Below are positions 6,647-13,101 of a stretch of 13,101 nt of DNA, piece by piece. The notes below the pieces were generated by a model. That model was not told where the DNA came from. It searched no databases and saw nothing but the letters and a program-made list of their open reading frames with translations. This DNA is from Gammaproteobacteria bacterium (lineage in GTDB: Bacteria; Pseudomonadota; Gammaproteobacteria; SZUA-229): positions 1 to 13,101 of the forward strand of contig DRLE01000004.1 of assembly GCA_011051475.1 (NCBI GenBank), given 5' to 3'. The translations under genes were made by a program, and so were the position numbers. Every line of letters starts with the position of its first letter. Position 1 is the first letter of the stretch.

Positions 6647-7213
6647 ATGTCCAGAACACTCAAAAACACTCCTCAGAGTACACTTTCACGCCGTGGTTTC
6701 CTGACCTCGGCAGCCGGCCTCGCCATCGGTCTGGCCGCACCTCGCGTTATGGCGTCAACCGCAAAAGAGCGCGACCGAGAACTGTCTTTTTACAATACCC
6801 ACACCGGTGAAAAACTGTCCGCGACTTTCTGGTCGGACGGCAGCTATCTGGATGACGCCCTCAGCGAAATCAACTGGATACTGCGCGATCACCGCAGCGG
6901 CACCAGCCTGCCCATCGACCCGAAACTGCTGGACCTGCTCTACCGGCTGCAGAGCAAGGTTGAACACGAGGGTGAGTTTCATGTGATTTCGGGTTACCGC
7001 TCACCGGCCACCAATGCCATGCTCAATAAAAACAGCTCCGGCGTGGCCAAACGCAGTTATCACATGAAAGGCATGGCCATTGATGTGCGCCTGCCGGGCT
7101 TTGCCAGCAGCCAGCTGCGCAAGGCGGCCATGGCGCTAAAAGGCGGTGGCGTGGGCTATTATGCCCGTTCGGATTTTGTCCATATCGATACCGGCCGGGT
7201 GCGCTACTGGTAG
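6647..7213 (+). CDS. mepK: MepK (YcbK)-type murein endopeptidase, DUF882/peptidase M15 family
   Basis: A 188-residue exported metallopeptidase. A Tat signal (S14-R15-R16-G-F-L, hydrophobic residues 18-31, A-box near V34-M-A36) directs it to the periplasm in folded form. The catalytic core contains S115-G-Y-R-S-P, H139-M-K-G-M-A-I-D146 and F177-V-H179-I-D-T-G; H139, D146 and H179 are the expected zinc ligands of M15-like enzymes. E. coli MepK cleaves 3-3 cross-links, the bonds that LdtD makes, and the genes are adjacent in the same order here. The length is as expected for the family. A GGAAG Shine-Dalgarno precedes the ATG. The 107-base gap after ldtD holds its own possible promoter. Confidence 0.92.
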   Translation: MSRTLKNTPQSTLSRRGFLTSAAGLAIGLAAPRVMASTAKERDRELSFYNTHTGEKLSATFWSDGSYLDDALSEINWILRDHRSGTSLPIDPKLLDLLYRLQSKVEHEGEFHVISGYRSPATNAMLNKNSSGVAKRSYHMKGMAIDVRLPGFASSQLRKAAMALKGGGVGYYARSDFVHIDTGRVRYW

Positions 7214-7217
7214 CTTC

Positions 7218-7251
7218 CTGGCCAGCTGCCAAATCTTGGGGCTGTGGCCGG
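7218..7251. terminator. Possible hairpin between convergent genes
   Basis: An imperfect stem (outer CTGGCC against GGCCGG with one wobble pair, inner CCAA against TTGG around ATC, with bulges) lies in the 62-base convergent gap between the mepK and hyuA-like stop codons. It lacks a T tract, so it is at best a weak or factor-assisted terminator serving both genes. Confidence 0.35.
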
Positions 7252-7275
7252 CCCGGCGTTCACGCTTGCCGGTTC

Positions 7276-9285
7276 TCAACGATTATCATAAAGCTTCAGA
7301 TTGCCAACACGATCAACCTCGGCCTGCCAGCCCGGCGCCAGCCAGGTCGTGGCGCTGGTTTCGGTTATCAAGGCCGGTCCCTGCAGCCGCTGTCCGACAG
7401 CCAGGCCCGCTCGATTGACCACCGCCACCGGCGCATTAATGCCCGGCAGCCGGACGCTCTCAGTATGCTGCTTCGCTTCGGGCTGCCAGGGCGGCAGGAC
7501 AAACGCCCGGCGCTGCTGCGTCACGCGAACCCGCAGGGTGACCAGCTCCACCGGCATGGCCAGGCGGTGACCGTAAGCGTCCTGGTGTCTGTCATGAAAC
7601 GCCTGTTCCACCGCATCCAGCCCCTTCCATGGCAGAGCAAGCGCGTGACTCTGCCCGAGATAACGCACATCGATACTGAAACTCGTCTGGCAGTCATCCT
7701 GTGCATCACCCGCAGGAGCATCGCTGACCAGCTCATTGCGCGCATGCTCCGCCAGTTCATCGAATATGGCCTGTATATCGGCTTCATTACAGTCCTGCAC
7801 GCACCGGTTGATACTGCGCGAGCGCTCGCGGCTGGCCTCGGCGGCCAGCATGCCCAGGGCCGACAGCACACCGGCATTGACCGGTACCAGCGCCCTGCGC
7901 ATTTCCAGCGCCTCGGCCAGGGCGCATACATGCAGACCACCGGCACCGCCGAATGACACCAGAGTGAATTCTTTCGGATCTTCGCCCCGCTCCACCGACA
8001 TGACGCGCAGGGCGCGCACCATGTGATCATTGACCACCTCGATAATGCCCTGCGCCGCCTGCTCGACGCTCAGCCCCAGTGCTTCGGCAACGGTGTTGAC
8101 CGCCTCGATCGCGGCAGCACGGTCCAGCTGCATGGCGCCGCCAAGAAAGGCGCGCGGCAGCAGGCGACCGAGCACCACATTGGCATCGGTTACCGTGGGC
8201 CGCCGCCCGCCCCGGCCATAGCAGGCCGGCCCGGGGGCGGCGCCGGCCGATTCCGGCCCCACCAGCAGCAGGCCACCGGCATCGACCTGCGCAATCGAGC
8301 CGCCGCCGGCGCCGATGGTATGCATGTCCACCATGGGCACGGCCACCGGGTAGCCGCCAATACGGGCATCACCGGTAAAACCGATGCGTTTATCGATAAT
8401 GGAAACATCGGTGGAGGTGCCACCCATATCGAAGGACAGCAGGCGCTCTTCGCCACCGGCCGCCGCCACGATCTGCGCGCCCTTGAGCCCGCCCGCCGGG
8501 CCGGACAGCAGCAGATTGACCGGATAGCGCCCGGCCTGTTGCACGCTGGTGGTGCCGGCCGAGCTTTGCATAATACTCAGCGGCACCGCCTGACCGGTAT
8601 CATTCTGCAGCGCGCTTTGCAGGCGATGCAGATAACCCTGCATCAGCGGACCGACCATGGCGTTCAGGGTGGTGGTGACGCCGCGCTCATATTCGCGGTA
8701 TTCGGGCAGCACGTCCGAGGAACGGCTGATAAACAACCCGGGCTGATCCTGGCGGATGGCCTGTTCCAGTTCCAGCTCTTCGCTTTCATCGAGAAATGAA
8801 AACAGCAGGTTGATGGCGACCGCGCGCGGCGCAAGCTCGCGCAGCTGTGAAAGCAGGTTTTCGATGGCAATATCGTCCAGGCGCTGCAGATGCTCACCCT
8901 GCGCCGACAGCCGTGAGGGCACCTGCAGACAACGTTCGGCGGGCAACAGTGGCGGCTTTTTCTCCGGCGCGAGATTATACAGCGCTGCGCGCGCCTGACG
9001 ACCAATGCGCAGCACATCGGCCAGACCTTCATTGGTGATATAGGCCGTGGCCACGCCCTTGCCTTCGAGCACGGCATTGGTGGCCACGGTTGAACCGTGC
9101 ACCACGGACAGGGTCTGCGCATCCCTTACTGCCAGTCCCAGCTCACGTATCCCCTGAAGAATGGCCTGCTCGGGCGCCTGCGGCGTCGACAGCACCTTGT
9201 GCAGACGCAGACTGCCGTCGCTGTCATTATAAAGAACAAAATCGGTGAAAGTGCCGCCGGTATCGACGCCGAGATATCTGGCCAT
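7276..9285 (-). CDS. Hydantoinase/oxoprolinase family protein, HyuA-type subunit
   Basis: A 669-residue protein with the full HyuA architecture: Hydant_A_N domain (about 3-185, opening with G6-V-D-T-G-G-T-F-T-D15 and H63-G-S-T-V-A-T-N), the Hydantoinase_A domain (about 200-490, with F285-D-M-G-G-T-S-T-D293, M321-H-T-I-G-A-G-G-G-S-I and P351-G-P-A-C-Y-G-R-G-G) and a C-terminal domain. It belongs to the ASKHA-like ATP-using enzymes that open cyclic amides such as hydantoins or 5-oxoproline. Characterised enzymes usually need a HyuB partner, but none is encoded in this window, so the substrate and activity are uncertain. The start is supported by the phosphate-binding motif at residue 6. There is no Shine-Dalgarno; a TATAAT box lies only five bases from the ATG. 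The gene appears richer in GC than its neighbours. Confidence 0.9.
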   Translation of the reverse strand: MARYLGVDTGGTFTDFVLYNDSDGSLRLHKVLSTPQAPEQAILQGIRELGLAVRDAQTLSVVHGSTVATNAVLEGKGVATAYITNEGLADVLRIGRQARAALYNLAPEKKPPLLPAERCLQVPSRLSAQGEHLQRLDDIAIENLLSQLRELAPRAVAINLLFSFLDESEELELEQAIRQDQPGLFISRSSDVLPEYREYERGVTTTLNAMVGPLMQGYLHRLQSALQNDTGQAVPLSIMQSSAGTTSVQQAGRYPVNLLLSGPAGGLKGAQIVAAAGGEERLLSFDMGGTSTDVSIIDKRIGFTGDARIGGYPVAVPMVDMHTIGAGGGSIAQVDAGGLLLVGPESAGAAPGPACYGRGGRRPTVTDANVVLGRLLPRAFLGGAMQLDRAAAIEAVNTVAEALGLSVEQAAQGIIEVVNDHMVRALRVMSVERGEDPKEFTLVSFGGAGGLHVCALAEALEMRRALVPVNAGVLSALGMLAAEASRERSRSINRCVQDCNEADIQAIFDELAEHARNELVSDAPAGDAQDDCQTSFSIDVRYLGQSHALALPWKGLDAVEQAFHDRHQDAYGHRLAMPVELVTLRVRVTQQRRAFVLPPWQPEAKQHTESVRLPGINAPVAVVNRAGLAVGQRLQGPALITETSATTWLAPGWQAEVDRVGNLKLYDNR

Positions 9286-9290
9286 GGGGT

Positions 9291-9296
9291 ATTATA
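9291..9296 (-). promoter_or_regulatory. Perfect -10 box five bases from the hyuA-like start
   Basis: The minus strand reads TATAAT then ACCCC then ATG. A -35 at the right distance would be TTCATT (9319-9314, 3 of 6 matches), lying inside the left arm of the fold-back element. The spacing implies a leaderless or nearly leaderless message. Confidence 0.5.
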
Positions 9297-9307
9297 AAAG
9301 CATTGTT

Positions 9308-9484
9308 TCCGCAAATGAATGCGAATACACGCAAATGTTTAAGTCGGATGTTATTACGGCATTTGTCGTTCTGCTCAAGCGTATGTGTAACGGACAGGGT
9401 AAGGCATTGGTAGCAGAATTAATGTTGAGCTGCAAAATACAAAATCCGATCCGGCATTAGCGTTTATTCGCGTTCATTTGCGGA
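9308..9484. repeat. 177-bp fold-back element with 10-bp-periodic arms
   Basis: The 25-base left arm (9308-9332) and right arm (9460-9484) are reverse complements with two mismatches. Complementarity continues imperfectly inward: AAATG at 9333 against CATTA before the right arm, then TCGGAT (9344-9349) against ATCCGA (9444-9449), so the inverted repeat spans about 42 bases per side. Each arm is made of 10-base units with consensus YGCRAATRMA. The interior (about 9350-9443) has no gene that I can support. No clear target-site duplication is seen. It could be a MITE-like insertion, a dispersed intergenic repeat or a protein-binding site. Confidence 0.75.
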
Positions 9485-9507
9485 TAAAAATTCTACGTCC
9501 TCATTTC

Positions 9508-9521
9508 GCAAACCTGTTTGC
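9508..9521. promoter_or_regulatory. 14-bp palindrome, candidate operator
   Basis: GCAAAC-CT-GTTTGC is a perfect dyad. Its right half overlaps the putative -35 (TTGCAA, 9518-9523) of the ABC operon, the position expected of a repressor site. No regulator gene is in the window. Confidence 0.45.
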
Positions 9522-9545
9522 AAGCCATGCTATTTCAGTGATAAT
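9518..9545 (+). promoter_or_regulatory. Putative promoter of the ABC operon
   Basis: TTGCAA (9518-9523, 4 of 6 matches) and GATAAT (9540-9545, 5 of 6 matches) are separated by 16 bases. The expected start of transcription falls within two bases of the ATG at 9554, and no Shine-Dalgarno is present, so the first cistron may be translated from a leaderless end. Confidence 0.5.
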
Positions 9546-9553
9546 AGCGCCCT

Positions 9554-10488
<935 letters not shown>

Positions 10489-10489
<1 letters not shown>

Positions 10490-11238
10490 TGATTTTCAGT
10501 ATTGCACAGCGCGAATTTCGCAGCATGTTTCTCTCGCCCATGGCCTGGGTGCTGCTGGCCGTGGTGCAGGTTATTCTGGCCTGGTCGTTTTTCACCTCCA
10601 TCGACATGTTTTTCGCCGTACAGAAGGAACTGACCACCATGCAGAATGCACCCGGGGTTACCGACCTGATCGTTTCTCCGCTGTATGAAGCCGCCAGTGT
10701 TATCCTGCTGATGATCGTGCCGCTGCTGACCATGCGCCTGATCAGCGAGGAACGGCGCAGCAAAACGCTCAGCCTGCTGCTCAGCGCGCCGCTGAGCATT
10801 ACCGAAATCGTACTGGGCAAATACCTGGGCCTGCTGTTCTTTGTTTTCACCCTGGTTTTCCTCATCAGCCTGATGCCGCTGTCGCTGGCCATGGGCACCA
10901 GCCTGGACTACGAAAAACTGTTTTCCGGCCTGCTCGGTCTGCTGCTGATGCTGGCCGCATTCAGCGCCGCCGGCCTGTATATGTCATCGCTGACCGACAA
11001 CCCGATGATTGCCGCCATCAGCAGTTTCGGTCTGCTGCTTCTGCTCTGGCTGCTCAATATCAACAGCGCGCCGGCCGGCAGTGACAGCGCGCTCAGCTAT
11101 CTTTCGCTGCAAAGCCATTTCAGCGTACTGCTGCGCGGTATCTTCAATACCCGCGACATTGCCTATTTCATTCTGTTTATCACCTTCTTCCTGGTGCTGA
11201 CCATACGCCAGCTGGAAACCCGGCGCCTGCAGGCATAG
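10489..11238 (+). CDS. ABC-2 type permease (GldF-like)
   Basis: A 249-residue inner-membrane protein with six hydrophobic segments (about 17-37, 66-84, 108-132, 144-166, 171-190, 223-241). The segment M82-R-L-I-S-E-E-R-R-S-K-T-L through S99-A-P-L-S and I107-V-L-G-K-Y-L is the classic ABC-2 permease coupling region that contacts the ATPase. The large periplasmic loop of many exporters is only modest here (residues about 40-64). Gene overlap with the ATPase and eight-base spacing to the GldG-type gene show one operon. Its role is to form the membrane channel or force-transducing unit of the complex; the substrate cannot be inferred. Confidence 0.9.
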
Positions 11239-11246
11239 TAAACGCC

Positions 11247-12626
11247 ATGAAACTCGACCGCCGCGCCCGACTGCAACTCACACTTCAACGAATCATATTT
11301 CTGCTGCTGTTCGCCGGCATTATCGGCATGCTGGCATGGATAACGAACCACTACACCTGGCAATACGACCTTACCGCCAACAAGCGCCACTCGCTGTCGG
11401 ACAGCAGCGTGGAGCTGCTGCAACTGCTCGACCAGCCGGTAAGCGTGCATGCCTACACCAGCGATGATGTCACCACGCAGGCGGTAAGGGAAATTATCAG
11501 CCGTTACCAGCGCGTGAAAAAGGATTTCAGCCTCAGAATATTCAATCCGGATATCGATATCGAACAGGCACAGAAAGACGGCATTGTCATGAACCGGCCT
11601 TTTGCCTTTGTTATTTTTTACAGGGGCCGGCCGGAACACATCGACTCGCTCAGTGAGCAATCCATTACCAACGCGCTGCTGCGCCTGAGCCGCCGTGCAA
11701 ACCAGCAGGTGGTTTTTATCAAGGGCCACGGTGAACGCAATATCGACGCGGATGACAACCGCGGCTACAGCACACTGGCAAAACAGTTGCGCGATACCGG
11801 CTTTACACTACAGAGCCTCAACCTGCTCGAACAGCCCCTGCCGGCACAGACAAAGCTGATGGTAATTGCCGCCCCCGAAAAAGATTATCTGGAAGGCGAG
11901 ATTGAAAAGATTCGCCGGTACCTGGATGCCGGTGGCAACCTGCTCTGGCTGCGCGACCCCGGCCCCGCACAGAAGCTGGACAAGCTTGCCACCTATTTCG
12001 GTGTACGCTTTCAGCCCGGCGTTATTGTCGATAACAATCCCGACTTGCGTAAAACCCTGAATATCCAGCACCCGGCGATTATCCCGGTCACCGAATATTT
12101 CCCGCATATTATTACCCGCAATATCCGCTATAACAGCCTGTTCCCGCTGGCGCGCGGTATCAGCCCTGTCGAGGAGGGCGCCAGTGTCAATAACTGGCAG
12201 ACCGAGGCACTGTTCAATTCCTTTGGCAAGAGCTGGACGGAAACCGGCGGCATCAGCGAGGAGATGGTTTTCAGCAGCAGCGATGGCGATATCGCCGGCC
12301 CCATCACCATTGCCGTCGCCCTGCATCGCCCGTCACCGAACGGGGGCGGCTCGCAGCTGCAGCGCGCGGTTATTGCCGGTGACAGCGACTTTCTTGCCAA
12401 TGGCTATATCGGCGCCGGCGCCAACCTTGATCTCGGCCTGAATATATTCAACTGGCTGATTGGTGATGACGACCTGGTCACTATCGAAACCCGATCTTCA
12501 CCCGATATCCGCCTGCAACTGGATGATACCGAGATAAAGATTATTGCCTTCGGCTTTTTCCTGGTCATCCCGCTGCTTCTGCTGATCACCGGCTTTCGCA
12601 TCTGGTATGTGCGCAAGCGACGCTGA
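11247..12626 (+). CDS. GldG-type ABC auxiliary protein
   Basis: A 459-residue protein with an N-terminal membrane helix (about 15-33), a large periplasmic region (about 35-430) and a C-terminal helix (about 432-452) ending in a basic tail, the topology of GldG/ABC_transp_aux proteins. Characteristic elements are Y40-D-L-T-A-N-K-R-H-S-L-S near the first helix, F157-I-K-G-H-G-E-R-N and the L233-W-L-R-D-P segment. In Flavobacterium GldG works with GldA and GldF in gliding and protein-secretion functions; nothing else of that machinery is visible here, so the role in this organism is probably different. No strong Shine-Dalgarno precedes the ATG (gap of eight bases from the permease stop), suggesting coupled translation. 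It overlaps the next gene by one base. Confidence 0.88.
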   Translation: MKLDRRARLQLTLQRIIFLLLFAGIIGMLAWITNHYTWQYDLTANKRHSLSDSSVELLQLLDQPVSVHAYTSDDVTTQAVREIISRYQRVKKDFSLRIFNPDIDIEQAQKDGIVMNRPFAFVIFYRGRPEHIDSLSEQSITNALLRLSRRANQQVVFIKGHGERNIDADDNRGYSTLAKQLRDTGFTLQSLNLLEQPLPAQTKLMVIAAPEKDYLEGEIEKIRRYLDAGGNLLWLRDPGPAQKLDKLATYFGVRFQPGVIVDNNPDLRKTLNIQHPAIIPVTEYFPHIITRNIRYNSLFPLARGISPVEEGASVNNWQTEALFNSFGKSWTETGGISEEMVFSSSDGDIAGPITIAVALHRPSPNGGGSQLQRAVIAGDSDFLANGYIGAGANLDLGLNIFNWLIGDDDLVTIETRSSPDIRLQLDDTEIKIIAFGFFLVIPLLLLITGFRIWYVRKRR

Positions 12627-13101
12627 TGAAAAAACAGTGGCTGCTCAACCTGTTTCTGCTTGGCCTGGCCATCGTGCTGGCCGCCTTTATTCTTTTCAGT
12701 GAAGAAAAGCCTGACAGCAGGCAACTGCCACAGCTTACTGACATCGACCCGGGCACGATCAGGCAGATCAGCATCAGCCATAACGGTCACAGCACGCAGC
12801 TGGAGAAACATAACGGCAGCTGGCAAATCAGCAAACCACTGCAGATTGCCGCCAATGACTTTCGCGTAAAAACCATTCTGCAACTGCTGAATGCGCCGGT
12901 ACACCGGACATTCAAACCGACTGAACTGGATACGGAAAAAATCGGCCTGGCCGATGACATGACAGCCGGCAATACCCGGATACGCTTTGATCACCGCGAA
13001 ATCATTTTCGGTATCGTCAATCCGGCCACCGGACTTCGCTATGTTCGCATGGGTGATCACATCTACACCATAGAAGACGTTTACTCGCCACTGCTTACCT
13101 C
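12626..13101 (+). CDS. DUF4340-type protein (partial, C-terminus beyond window)
   Basis: The gene starts at an ATG overlapping the GldG-type stop codon (TGATG) and stays open for 158 codons to the window edge. Residues 5-24 form one membrane anchor, with the rest periplasmic. The pattern I72 (near I-S-I-S-H-N-G), a beta-rich repeat (W-Q-I-S-K-P-L-Q-I-A-A) and L-L-N-A-P-V-H matches what I recall of DUF4340 proteins, which commonly follow GldG-type genes. Families of this kind have no assigned activity. One-base overlap with the upstream gene means coupled translation, and the four genes from 9554 form one operon. The truncation is only due to the window limit. Confidence 0.82.
   Translation, partial: MKKQWLLNLFLLGLAIVLAAFILFSEEKPDSRQLPQLTDIDPGTIRQISISHNGHSTQLEKHNGSWQISKPLQIAANDFRVKTILQLLNAPVHRTFKPTELDTEKIGLADDMTAGNTRIRFDHREIIFGIVNPATGLRYVRMGDHIYTIEDVYSPLLT

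Larger units (their letters stand above)
9286..9553. other. 268-base divergent intergenic region
   Basis: This region between the hyuA-like gene and the ABC operon holds the hyuA-side -10 box, the 177-bp fold-back element, a 14-bp palindrome and the ABC-operon promoter. It is visibly more AT-rich than the flanking genes. Short open frames through it show no recognisable protein and no ribosome-binding site. Confidence 0.7.

Noticed and set aside
7214..7275. Convergent gap as a strong intrinsic terminator
   Set aside because: The stem is bulged and has no T tract on either strand; retained only as a weak hairpin feature.
8023..8799. Long plus-strand open frame (258 codons) opposite the hyuA-like gene
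   Set aside because: GC-rich antisense shadow; the product is His/Gly/Gln-rich without domain features, while the minus strand has intact HyuA motifs throughout.
9245..9460. Plus-strand 71-codon frame across the hyuA start and fold-back
   Set aside because: It starts inside the opposite-strand gene, crosses the promoters and repeat arm and has no Shine-Dalgarno or recognisable product.
9308..9484. Interpretation of the fold-back as a CRISPR or integron attC site
   Set aside because: There is only one inverted pair with no spacer array, and no attC-type core sites or integrase gene are seen.

Overview
The window looks like chromosomal DNA from a free-living gammaproteobacterium. The evidence is a YbhP-type exo/endonuclease-family protein, an LdtD(YcbB)-MepK(YcbK) pair in the E. 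coli order, a Tat signal, a typical lipobox and moderately high GC. I see no rRNA, tRNA, CRISPR, transposase or phage genes. The exact genus cannot be read from the sequence.

Layout. (1) 1-1615, minus strand: a membrane-anchored protein built from ten 14-residue repeats (GTG start, runs off the left edge), downstream of a YbhP-like EEP-family hydrolase. (2) 1659-2764, plus strand, divergent from the EEP gene: a CarS-like CDP-lipid synthase and a CDP-alcohol phosphatidyltransferase, together a small phospholipid module. (3) 2773-4320, minus strand: a conserved membrane protein with a coiled coil and a Cys/His cluster, a four-helix membrane protein and a small lipoprotein; none has a function I recognise. 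(4) 4488-7213, plus strand: a small unknown protein, a compact bidirectional hairpin, then the L,D-transpeptidase and the MepK-type endopeptidase that respectively form and cut 3-3 peptidoglycan cross-links. (5) 7276-9285, minus strand: a lone HyuA-type hydantoinase/oxoprolinase subunit without a HyuB partner. (6) 9286-9553: a non-coding gap with a 177-bp fold-back element whose arms have a 10-bp period, plus a 14-bp palindrome over a putative promoter. (7) 9554 to the right edge, plus strand: a tightly coupled operon of ABC ATPase, ABC-2 permease, GldG-type auxiliary protein and a DUF4340-type protein (cut by the window edge).

Most of the window concerns the cell envelope: lipid head-group synthesis, peptidoglycan remodelling, lipoprotein and membrane proteins, and a GldAFG-like ABC system. 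The most unusual points are the perfect 14-residue repeat register of the first gene, the 10-bp-periodic fold-back at 9308-9484, the archaeal-type CDP-lipid synthase paired with a CDP-alcohol transferase, and three genes (1659, 9285, 9554) whose -10 box lies 5 to 8 bases from the ATG with no Shine-Dalgarno sequence, suggesting leaderless transcripts. I did not find a clearly new defence or mobile system.
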